From Antiaris toxicaria (lineage: Eukaryota; Streptophyta; Magnoliopsida; Rosales; Moraceae): a stretch of 64,000 nucleotides of DNA. Below are positions 12,671 through 23,260 of this stretch, piece after piece; the first letter of the stretch is position 1; each line of letters opens with the position of its first letter. The stretch is from the NCBI GenBank assembly GCA_035233585.1, contig CP141157.1:13358001-13422000 (forward strand), written 5' to 3'. The notes beneath the pieces are model-generated. The model was not told where the DNA came from. It ran no database searches and worked only from the letters and a program-made list of their open reading frames with translations. Both the position numbers and the translations under genes were made by a program.

Positions 12671-12892
12671 AACAGTCAGCATAAGTATGTATGTATAATT
12701 GAACTCCCTATGTTTTAGATTCTGCATTTTAACAGTATACGTACATAAATAGTAAATGTGTACGCAATCAAAAAAAAATCCCCTAAAATTATGGTTTCAA
12801 GTTAAGTAAGTTCAAGTATCAGTGTTAAAGAAAAAGTACAAGTAGTAGTTTTTAGTGACAGTTCGGGCCACTCAGGGTACAGGAAGTCATAA

Positions 12893-13353
12893 AGGGTATG
12901 TGAGGCCACATAGCATCCCAAAATCTATAATAGTAGTGAACCATAGTCTCCTCTTCGTACGCGTCCCATATGCCGGAGAGGATATCATATTGACTCTCAT
13001 GCATGTCTCTCCAGATAACCATGTCTCAACCTGGCCTGTAGACTTCCTCAAAGGGAGATAGTCCGAAGGTATCGTGGAAGTTTCGACAGAAATCGACCCA
13101 GTGCACCATAGGGTCCCCATTCCTGCGTTGTTTATCCCACCAGGTCATCGCTAGTCCATTTAGCCTGCTACTTGCCAGATCCACCTGTAGTTAGGGTGGG
13201 ATATGACAGGTACGAAATATGATGTCCATGCGGCGTATCCATCCTGCGAGCTCATGAGAACGGCGTCCATTGTATCTATCGGGATGCATGTTAGTGAAAG
13301 CAGTACTTGCCTCGCGATCTTCATCTCTCTGGTGGTGGTTTACGGGTGCAGCC
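12893..13353 (-). pseudogene. gag: Gag N-terminal part of Gypsy element D (truncated)
   Basis: On the minus strand an ATG at 13353 opens MAAPVNHHQRDEDREA, followed by MHPDRYNGRRSHELAGWIRR and, after a stop, LNGLAMTWWD and VHWVDFCRNFHDTFGL. The spacing of Trp and Phe residues matches a retrotransposon capsid (retrotrans_gag-type) domain. It begins about 118 bp downstream of a tRNA-Met primer site, as expected for gag. Two stops interrupt it. It ends abruptly at about 12891, where the 3' LTR of element A ends. I infer that A inserted into this gag and that the rest lies to the left of the window. Confidence 0.65.
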
Positions 13354-13470
13354 ATAGCTACATATTATAACTTAAACGTTAACCTACATACTATCAACAT
13401 AAAATACAAACTAACTTACCTAGACAAATGAAACGGGCATGCAGCGATGTAAGGTAGGGTGTTAGGATAC
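13354..13470 (-). other. Leader of element D
   Basis: Short untranslated leader between primer site and gag start; nothing else is seen. Confidence 0.5.
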
Positions 13471-13484
13471 CTGCTCTGATACCA
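13471..13484 (-). other. Primer binding site of element D (tRNA-Met type)
   Basis: Minus strand reads TGGTATCAGAGCAG, complementary to the 3' end of initiator tRNA-Met. It is two bases from the LTR terminus (CGCCACA at 13487). The identical site is found next to the LTR of element C. Confidence 0.85.
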
Positions 13485-13876
13485 ACTGTGGCGACCCTGA
13501 CTTTGACCTGTCCTAGTGGCGTGATCGTCGCCACCCACTTAACTTACTTTACTTAAACTTACTTGAACACGTGCTTAAAACAATCATACTTCAACATCAT
13601 AATTTCCACGGGATTTTTTTTTCATAAGATTTACTATAGCCATACTTACTTAAATATACTTTAGGAACACATATGGGTCTTAATACAAGTTGAGGTCAAA
13701 CATACATACATACTCAGGAAATACTAAACTAGTCATTACTTAATATAAGTTTGGTTCTCAAAATAAAAAGGGTTACTTAACACCATGTGGAAGTAGAACT
13801 TATGCTGATATCCATACCCAACCCTCACTTCAGCCCTGCCGCCATCATCATCCATCGGAGTCTAGCCTGTAGGTTT

Positions 13877-13917
13877 CTTACCTACAGTATGAACACATAT
13901 GATGAGCTTTACGCTCA
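13877..13917 (-). promoter_or_regulatory. Conserved stem-loop and AGGTAAG block, element D LTR
   Basis: TGAGC-TTTAC-GCTCA at 13903-13917, followed in element orientation by TAGGTAAGAAACC at 13871-13883. It is about 400 bp from the LTR 3' end, as in elements B and C. Confidence 0.55.
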
Positions 13918-14084
13918 GCAAGTACAACACTTAACCCGTAAAACTATCATTTAAAAACATATGCCGTAACTTGAAGGCACATCCACTAACTTGACAGCAT
14001 ATACCATATCTCAAAGCATATATCATGACTTAAAACACATATACTTAGAAACATATATCATAACTTAGAAGCATAACATGTACC

Positions 14085-14162
14085 ATACAACTCTAATGCA
14101 TATCGTGTATCATACATGAAATGTACCATACAACTCTAATGCATATCGTGTATCATACATGA
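14085..14162. repeat. Short tandem duplication in element D LTR
   Basis: A block of about 40 bp containing TACCATACAACTCTAATGCA is repeated in tandem around 14090-14162, each unit ending in CATACATGAA. Confidence 0.7.
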
Positions 14163-16559
14163 ACCGATTATGCTCAATTATACTTCATTATACTTTATCT
14201 TTCTTTACTTGTCTGAGTGCCTGTGTGTCAGTACCAAATTCATGCAGATCTATGGATTCATTGAGATCAAAAACTTTCTTTTGAGCCTTGGCTAGTCATA
14301 CATAAACTGAAAAACCTCTTCTAGCTTGAAAGACCAGTACAACATGCATAACTAGTCTTGACTCACTTCTTAATTACCTAATTGTTAAGACCATGAATTA
14401 CTATCATCATGTCATAAACTCTATCTTGTTATTCAATAATCATACACGATTAAAGAATAAAGCATGTTTATCGTAATAGCTGACTAAAACATCTTTATCA
14501 TGTTATTCATCAATCATATGTGATTAAGGAATAAAAACATTCTCATCGTAAAAATAACTATTTAAAATCATTTTCATTCATGCTGTAGGCAGAGTTGTAC
14601 TTACCTAATTTGCAGGCAATTTGTACTTCGCCTTATCATAATACAGGTATCTACCTGTCATCATAACGCATTCCATTAACACTTATTTTTGAGTCACTAA
14701 TTTCGTTAGTGACTAAAGCATCTATCGACATATGTTACCGATTACCATCGGCACTAAACTACTCTCTTTTTAGAGAGTTCCTTTAACCATTTTCTAATCA
14801 TGGTTAATTGATTTATTTGCTTAATAAATCAATTAACGTCTCTCTCTCTCTCTCTTGGTAATACTAGCGAATCGACTAATTAACTAATCTGCCATTTAAG
14901 GTAATCGAGATACCTTTACTATCCTACCGATTTTGAAAACTATTCGCAAGAATATTTTCATTTTAAGAAACACATACTCTTTAAAAACAATCCTCTTAAC
15001 ACCCCATTGGAAGGTGTGGTCATTATCTTAAATCATTTGTCTCATTTCGAAAGAACACTCTTTGGTGTTAAGTCAAAAAATATGGTTTTTGAACCTCTTT
15101 TGAAAAACCGATCACAACTTACTTAAAAAGATCAAATTTGTAAAATTGGAAAACTTGATATTTTAAGGCCTCGACGAGACGGACAATGTTCATGTTCATC
15201 TCAGAGCTTGGTTTGGACTCTAGCCTCTCCTAAACATCTCAAACCCGTGGCTTTAATTTGGCCTAGTTTTAGAAAATTTTCCAATTTTTAGGTTTAGAGA
15301 AACTACTCTGTTTAGGCCCCAAATTGGCTGAATTTTTGATACTCACGTGCTCCACTTTTAAGTTTTCAACGTGGTCTACATTTTTCATGTTGAGCCTGAA
15401 AACCGATTCAAACTTGAGGTTATCCGTTTTTACAAAAATCTGAAACTGTCTCTGCCTTTAGGATTACAGTCCCAGTTTTGACCTCCGGTCAGAAAACCAT
15501 CCAAAAACCTATCTTAACATCATTTTTAGCCTAGGTCTGTTTCACATAAAAATGTCCTATGAAATTTCCTAACATTTCGTGCTTTACATATTCTCAAAAT
15601 CTATCCATATCATGCTTAAAACTATCAAAATCTGTGACTGAAAAATAAGGGCAGTTTGGCTTACCACACTAACCCTAAACATTCATGCATACCACAAGCC
15701 ACAAAAACGAAAACCATAACCACATAATCACATGATCACATTCTTAAAGCTCAAAATAAACTCATTAAAACCCATGTGCTCAAATACATAATAAATTTCT
15801 TTGAGATTAAAGCTTAACTAAAGATAAAAGCCACAAAGAAAAGGGTCCTAGCGATTACCTTTGTGTGACCCGAAGAATGGTTCAATCCAAGCAAGGTTTT
15901 GAAGTTAAAATTTATGTGTTTTTGGCTGAGAGGGGGGGGTTGGCTGTGTGTGAAAGGAAGAGAGAAAATGGAGCTTTTTGAGTGGCTTTTGGAAAGAAAG
16001 AAAGAAAGAAAAGTGGTCTTAATGGGCAAGCACACATATATATAGGCAACTCTTAAGCATAGTTAACTAATCCTAAGCATCTTAATTAAGCTAGATTTGG
16101 CTAAGCTTGGGGGACAAATTTTTTTCAGCTGCTGCCCCTTGTAGAACTGGTGGAACATGGAAAGAAACAAAGCCAACATTGCATTAATGAGTTGCAAAAG
16201 CAATAGTGCTTGTCTCCTAGAAACCCCTTTATTTTATTCAACAAATCAAACATGTTTCCTTATTTCAAGGGAAACTTTTCAGCTTGTCTCTTGGTTGCTA
16301 GGGCTGGTTTTTGAGGTAGAAAATTTATCTGCAAAAGCCTCTCTTATCAGTCTAATTTCCCACAACATTGTTTGGTAATTGTCCGGTTGTATTCTAAACC
16401 TCTACCGAAAAATGGATTTTCTTGATCCGATTCTTATTCTAATCATCTCTGATGGGTTGTAAGTGCTTATGAGTTTACTCTGTGTCCGTTTACTATTCCT
16501 CTTTAATTCTGTGCTTGTGTTTTAAACTGTACTGACATTATACATGCATAGTATGCTTT

Positions 16560-17030
16560 CTGTACTGAAAATTTCGACATAGGCTATCTTAGCTAATTTG
16601 GGTGTGCTAATCATGAATTTTATCAATTTTATATCCATCTGAGGTCGTCTTGACCAGTTTCTGGATACTGCATAATCCTTACTTGAAAATCACTTTTTGT
16701 GCTCAATCAATTAGTTTGAGCGTCCTGACTCTAAATATATCAGTTTCGGATTGAGAAAATATCGTTTTGACTTATTTCCCGATACTACGTATATCTCGTT
16801 CATAATTTCACATTTTGTGCTCAATTGACTAATTTGAGCATACTGACCATAAATATATCAGTTTGGTGTCAAGAAAATGTCATTTCGACCATTTTCTTGA
16901 TACTGCATATTTATAATTCAAAATTCACTTTTGTGCTCAGATAACTAATTTGAGCGTACTGATTATAAGTACATCAGCTTCGTGTCAAGAAAAGGTCGTC
17001 TTGACCAATTTCTTAATACTGCATATCACA
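16560..17030 (-). repeat. Four ~117-bp U3 subrepeats, element D LTR
   Basis: GGTCGTCTTGACC-type markers lie at about 16643, 16760, 16878 and 16994, and GTGCTCA at 16699, 16817 and 16933. The period is 116-118 bp. Each unit ends GATACTGCAT. Reverse-complemented, they match the element A subrepeats (GCAGTAT...GGTCAAGACGAC). Confidence 0.75.
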
Positions 17031-17365
17031 CATGCGCACTTACATGTACTATCATATCTCTCAGTCTATATATATATACGTAAGCGTGAATATATATATT
17101 CAGTTTTCTTGATATGCATGTCACCTACACGGATACACACATACACATATAGCATCATACCACTCAATATATATATAGGCATATATATATTACTCAATAG
17201 TAAATGGGGTGTATCAATTTATTTTCAGTTGTCCCTTTCATTGTATGAATTGAAATTAAACGTTTCTTACTCCGTTTAATTTATTCAATTGGGTAATTTA
17301 AATAGTATTCACAGACTTAATTACTTGTCTCAAAGTAAATTATGTCCATGATCATGGCAGATATT

Positions 17366-19251
17366 ATAGTATGCTAGAGGATATGACTGAGAAAACTTCA
17401 ACTAACTAGCCTTCTTTACAATTCTCCAACTCTCGAATGGTTGAATGTGTGGGGACTCAGTTCCTCAATCAGTATTATTTAGCTTGTCTCCTTCTAATCA
17501 CCCAGATCTCTAAGAATTATTATTATAAGTGAGAGTTATAATGATAAATTCGCTCACATAAGAGTCTGTGGTCTGAGAAAAATAAGAGCCTTAAAGGTCC
17601 TCTTTATAATGAATACACTGAGTGATTTTCAAATTTGAACAGGTCATTAGAAAAGATTTTTCTCTATCCTTCCTATCAAAGTTGGCGATTATTTTCCCTT
17701 AGGAGGCACTAAAAAAAAGGCCACCTATAGGCTAGAGAGATCCAAATTTGATTCAAATTTCAATTTCCACAAATCTTGTGATTTTATCTGCATAAATAAT
17801 GTTTGATAACTCTAGTTTAAATTCAAAATTAAATCATGATTATTTTATTTGAATTAAATAATTATGTGATAATCATCCAAAATAAAATCAAATAAAGAAA
17901 AAATCTTTTTTTCCCTTATCCTTATAGAATATGCTAATTATGATACACAAAAGGACAAGAATTTGTTCAATTCAAATTCAAACATGATAATCTTCATATT
18001 TAATTTAAAATATTTATTTAAATAAGATTCTCTAGATGTTCAAATTAATTATGTAAATAAATAATTAATTTATCTATATCTTTCAAAATTCAAATTAATC
18101 TCATTTTTATCTCAAAAGGCAAATATAATTAATTTAAATTATAAATCTTATCTTCCAAAATAAATATATATACAAATTACCATCTGTTAAGGACTTATAC
18201 GGAGCTTGTAAAGAGACCGATTGGACAGGCATAATATAGGCTTTAATAATTCATGTAACAATTATTTTATATAAAATAAATCCATTACATAATTATTAGT
18301 TTTAGAGTCACACCACTATAAACCTAAAACTGCACTCTCAATTATATATCGTATTATATAAACTAGTGAATAGCCATCGTCCAATGACCTTGTTATATAT
18401 GCAACACTCTCATATAATATTTATGATTAACCTTAAGTCAAAGTCCATTTAACCTTTTGATTATGCTATCTTAAAAATTCATTATATACCTGATTAAGAA
18501 AATGATTATTCACTGTATATGAATAAAAAATCATTTGCCAAACAAATAACCTAAGACCTTGCTTATTTTCATATCTAGTATAATACCATTAAGAGGATTA
18601 CTTTTACTCCTTATTAGAGTTATGATACCATATCTATAAGCAAACCCTCCATCATATATAAGTCATGTACCTAATGAACCGGTCTAGTAACTTACTACTT
18701 CAAGAACGCTTTATCCATTAAAACATTAATGTATACAAGTCATATATATAAAGCCATTTATTTACTTAAAATTAAGGTTATTACATAATGAATGTCAAAA
18801 GTTAATTAATTTACTCAAGCGGATTATGTAAATTAATTACACTTTAGTCTCAATTTAATATGTCACCACCAAGCAGCATAACTATGTTTCTACTCGGGAG
18901 TCAACTTACTTTAGACAAGAAAGATAAACCATATCTTCAATTAACTTTAGATAATATAATAGTCTTAACATAAGTTAAATGCTCACTCTAACCCCATACA
19001 CTACAGACTATAAATTTAGACTACTTATTTTAGAGTGTTGTCTTCTTACATACAAAAGATCATTATATGTAACATTCTAACCGTTTAACATCAAGTAGTT
19101 AATGAGCCATATTTGCTTATATTTACTTTAACATGTAAATAAGATAAGAATATATAACAATATAATGAATAACCTCTAATATATTATTAATTAGTTCAAA
19201 AAAAATAAAATACATAAAAAAAGGTCTTTCCTTTTTATGGCACTCCTAACA
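17366..19251 (-). mobile_element. Dispersed LTR-like repeat, family A copy 2
   Basis: Minus-strand start TGTTAGGAGTGCCAT at 19251. The body aligns with copy 1 (600-1714) and copy 3 (57526-58758). The outer left limit is uncertain, near TGCTAGAGG at 17366. No target duplication was found, so this copy may be truncated. AT-rich and non-coding. Orientation is the same as the other two copies. Confidence 0.65.
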
Positions 19252-20058
19252 GTAGAATGCATGATAAACTTGATTCTAATTTATTGAAGCCAAAAGGATG
19301 CCGTATATCACATTCTTATTGATTCCTTTCTAATCTCTATCATATGTTACATCATTATTGGACTGAAAAATTGAGTTCATTGATCTTAGGTGCATTAGGT
19401 CCCTATCTTGAAACATACTAATATGCGTGAAACTCTGGTGTTTCCTTATTAATTACCATAATTTCTTAATACAAGCTCCAATTTGAGTGATTCTTTTTTT
19501 TTTTTTAAATACTCGTATCAATGAGAGGATCAAAACAAAACCAGTCAAACCACAGATTCCTAACATAAATAGTAACGTCCGGTGGGATCCACTTATAATA
19601 TATGAATTTTTTTATCATAATTTGACACTGTAGAAAAATAAAGTGCTAAAATTAGATATTTTTAAAATAAAATGTTGTAGGTAAACTTATTGGAAATATT
19701 TAATTTTAAACTTATTTAATATACTATTACTAAAAGAAAAAGATAAGACAAAATAAAGCAAAATTAAATAAAAAAACCCGTGAAATTTATAAAAAAATAT
19801 ATATAAATTAAAATAAATAAAACAAAATAAATAAAAGTCAAATAAAACTATCAAGGATAAGCTAATTTTTGTACATGAAAAAGTCGTAAAATAACTCTAT
19901 TTTATAGAATTATTAAATGTGAAAATGGTAGAATCTTTATTTCAAGGGATATAATCTTTGACGAAACCACTTTCCCTTTCGCTAGTAAAGGACCTGAAAA
20001 ATGTCTCTAACAATTCTACTTCTACTTCTCTCAACATCTGCCCTTTCTCTTGTAACAT
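19252..20058. other. Unassigned AT-rich sequence
   Basis: No gene, terminal repeat or known motif recognised. Homopolymer T runs occur at about 19495-19506 and 20153-20168. By position this could be the decayed leader or internal part of element E, since its LTR 3' end seems to start at 20059. Confidence 0.4.
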
Positions 20059-20362
20059 TGTGATGACTGCCCTTCTATGGGTCATCACTTCTACTACTAC
20101 CACTTATATCTACCAGTAATTTTTAATTAAAACCTATGATTTTTAGGCCTAATTTTTTTTTTTTTTTTACACTTGCTTGCTATCATCTTTCATCTGTTAT
20201 TCTTACCTTTTCTATCTACTACCATCTTTATATTTACTTAAGGTACTAAAACTGCCCATTTACTCTTCACTTTTTACTGTATCTATTTTCACTACTAGTC
20301 TTGTATCCACAAAGATCCTTGGATCTTTATGGAACTCAAAATGCTTGCCAACCCTAACATTA
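20059..20362 (-). mobile_element. Old LTR E, 3'-terminal piece
   Basis: TGTGATGACTGCCC at 20059 resembles the LTR ends of D (TGTGGCGACCCTGAC) and C (TGTGGCGGCCC). With element B removed, this end is about 490 bp from the stem-loop block at 43313, close to the spacing in the other LTRs. That spacing is the main support for the call. It is interrupted by element B at the duplication CATAC. Confidence 0.5.
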
Positions 20363-20367
20363 CATAC
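20363..20367. other. Target site duplication CATAC, left copy (element B)
   Basis: CATAC directly before TGTCACGG; the matching copy is at 43120-43124 directly after the GCGTCACA-type end. Confidence 0.85.
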
Positions 20368-23047
20368 TGTCACGGCAGCCAAATCATCATATCAACCCGG
20401 GATTTAAGGAAAACATTTATTACAAAAAACGGGTCAACATTATAATTTAGCTAAGCCTAATTATTTATAAAGTAGCATCATAATCACAAAATAAAATAAA
20501 GTAGAAAATAAATACTTTTTAATGCGGAAATCAAACACAAAATCGGTCTTTAAAAGAAATTACCAACCATAAAATATTCCCAAGCATGAAATTTAAATAA
20601 CGTGAAATAAAGTCCAAACTTAAGATCTCATTACATCAGAACAAGAAACAGAAAGAAGAAGATGGAGAAAATGGATAGCATCATCTTTGGTAGAAACGGA
20701 TAGCTCAACGATTTTCGGAACTGCTACCTCCCATACCTGGAAGTAGTCATTTCGAAATCACAAAGAAAAGGGACGTGAGCGCTAGCTCAGTAGGACAGAA
20801 ACAAATGTGGATTAAACAGGTAACATTTAAAAGTATGACATAATATTCGTTTTCAAAAACAATCAACAATTTAAGAATACATGGCATAATAATCATTCCC
20901 AAAAATAATCAATAATTTCGTGAAAACATTTTTAATACACGTTTTATTCTGCTGAGGACTTAGCGTAGCTACAATATACGTGCCCCAATATTAAAATAAT
21001 AAATCATTAAAATAAACCATCATATTTTGAGTGAGGACTTGTCGTAGTTATAATATACGTGCCTCGAATTGAATTATCCTAGATCATCTCGTTACGGTCT
21101 AAATAGGCTGAACGGCCCTGCGCAGGTTTAGGGACCTTCCCCCATGGCTTCAACTTTGGGACGCACGCATCATTTACAATGATCGTGAACTAGAGCTCAA
21201 TTATGTTCACTGGATTATTCAAAAGATTGTATTTACCAAGTTATATTATGCCATTAATCAAAACACGTTTTAAAATACACATTTATTACAAAACACTTTG
21301 CATGCGTTTATTTCATCAAAAACAGTATAATAATTTCATAAATTGAAAATAGCATGCCATCGATAAAACAGGAAAATTTAAAACACTTGACTACTTCCAA
21401 AAAAGGCTTGAAAGTCCTACCTCGATTATTGCACAAGTGTTGCAACAACGTGATCCACGAATCAAGCAAGAACGTCAAATAAATCCTATAATCACAACAT
21501 ATGATCAGTCTAGGTCTAGACATAATCATCCAATCATTTTAGTGTGCCACAAAAGGATTTTAAAATGTTTAATAAACATTTGGGATTTAAAATTTGTGAA
21601 AAACCTTAAGTTAGGATATTACTGGACATGGGCAGACTGACCTAGGCTGACTGTAAAATCAATATTAATTCATTTTTAATCTCACAAATTCTAAATTTTT
21701 AATATGTTAAACTAGACATCCGTAGCTTTAATTCCATATAATTTTTATAATTTTTAGACATCGTTTGGTTATTCAATTAGGCCAAAAACCGAGGGGTTGG
21801 TTTCAGGCATAAAATCAGGGTTTCGGTTTCAGTTCAAAAACTGGCAGTTCTGTCCACCTATCTTAGAAAAACATTTTGACTAGGCCAACGGATGAGTTTG
21901 GTTCTAAAATTTTGCAGACATTTAGGGTACATCTTGAATTTAATTTTAGGCTCAAGATTCACTCAAAAATCATTTTTAAAACTCAAGTTATGGCTGACAC
22001 AAGTTTACTGTTCATATGGTAATTTTCCAGATTTCCGTTTTTCCTGTCCGAATTTCAATTAGCCTCAAACCAATTCAATTTTCATCCAATGATCATGAAA
22101 TTTCGTGGAGAACCTTATTTATATGTCGTTAACACAACCCAAGAATCAAATTGGCAAAAATCATAAAATTTTCACATGTGATAATAGGGTTTTTGAAAGG
22201 GGATCAATGAGGCAGAATTTTTAGAATTTTAGAGAGAGAAATCACACCTTGTTTGTGCTGCACTATTTTTGATGCTTGGTCTCCTTTTTGGCTGAATTTG
22301 TGTGAGTGTTGGAGTCTTCAAAACAGTAGGGAAAACAGTGGAGAAAAACCATAAAAATTTTGGATTTAAAATCAAAAGGAGAAGGAAGGAAAAAGTTGAT
22401 TTCACACCTTGTTTTTGTCTCAAAAGTTGTTGAATCTTTGAGCTGCCTTTAGGTAGGTTTTTGCTTGCTGTTTTGGTGTGTTTTGGGAGAGAAAAATTCA
22501 GAGAGGAAAGAAGGGGAGGCTGGCCGAATTTTGGGAGAGGAAGGAAAGGTGAATGAGAGTTAAAAGAGGGTTTTTATACTAGGTTTTTCTTTCCCTTTCT
22601 CTTCCTTGCTTGGCCGAAAATTTTGAGAGGCAAAAGGGGAAACTTTGTGCTGTTTTGAGGCTAGGGTTTTTCTCTCCTTATTTCTCCTTAAGTGGCCGAA
22701 ATTATCCAAGGAAAATAATTTGAATTTTGATTGAGTTTTGACCTAACTTTTAATTCAAATAAAATCTCTTTTATTTCCAACACTTTATGTCCGAATTTCT
22801 TCTTTATATTTAAGGGATGAAATTTGAGTTTGAATCCTCCTTGGATTTGTGAGATTTAAATTTTAATTAAAAATCCCAAGTAATGACCGAATATTTTAGG
22901 GTTTTTGAAGTCAAAATTGTTGACTTTTTGAGTGGAATTTGACTAGGAAACCAATCTAGGGTTTCCAAAAGATTTTTAATTAATTTTTGGCACACTAATT
23001 TTATTTAAATTATATATTGACCCTTAAATAAAATTTAAGGCGTCACA
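20368..23047 (-). mobile_element. 3' LTR of Gypsy element B (2.68 kb)
   Basis: Direct repeat of 28152-28982 plus 41257-43119. It contains the stem-loop TGAGCGCTAGCTCA at 20776-20789, with CAGGTATGG (5'-splice-site-like) close by near 20735. A minus-strand TATAAAAA is at about 22571-22578. Its left end lacks about 25 bp present at 28160-28185. Short open frames inside recur in the other LTR only because the LTRs are repeats. Confidence 0.88.
20776..20789 (-). promoter_or_regulatory. Conserved LTR stem-loop, element B left LTR
   Basis: TGAGC-GCTA-GCTCA, 408 bp from the LTR 3' end. The right LTR has TGAGC-GCTG-GCTCA at 28585-28598, one loop base changed with the stem kept. Confidence 0.55.
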
Positions 23048-23085
23048 AATATCTATCACTAAAAATAGTTTCGTCCTCGAAACTT
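23048..23085 (-). other. Polypurine-tract position of element B (degenerate)
   Basis: The minus strand reads CGAGGACGAAACTATTTTTAG and then a poor purine run up to TGTGACGCC, the LTR start. Compared with elements A and C, the G-run has been lost. Confidence 0.5.
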
Positions 23086-23260
23086 TAAGAATTACTCCAC
23101 ACTAAAGAAGAGAATAAGAATATGAATAACTTCTCATTTCATTAAGCAATCTAAATGCACCTTTCAAAACATATAGTGGTATATATACCACTATGAACAG
23201 AGTAGGGTTACAAAACAAACTTAGGTCGACTACATTACATGTACTATACTGCTTAGTGAA

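Larger units (their letters stand above)
8291..12890 (+). mobile_element. 3' LTR of Gypsy element A (about 4.6 kb)
   Basis: It starts TGTAAGGATCGCC right after the polypurine tract, and its end aligns with the end of the 5' LTR at 3040. The terminal CACA has become TCAT. U3 holds a palindromic GC-rich array (8380-8660) and five 118-bp subrepeats (about 8870-9400). TATAAAAG is at 9969. The stem-loop block is at 12443. The region 10640-12340 is missing from the 5' LTR. No coding sequence. Length is long but within what Del/Tekay LTRs show. Confidence 0.82.
13487..17365 (-). mobile_element. 5' LTR of Gypsy element D (about 3.9 kb)
   Basis: Its 3' end (in element orientation) is fixed by the primer site at 13471. 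It contains the conserved AGGTAAG at 13877-13883, the stem-loop TGAGCTTTACGCTCA at 13903-13917, a TATATATA promoter-like run near 16035-16044 and four U3 subrepeats at 16560-17030. Parts align in reverse with the LTR of element A. The U3 outer end is not defined; family A copy 2 takes over at about 17366. No genes are present; short open frames here are not conserved. Confidence 0.72.
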
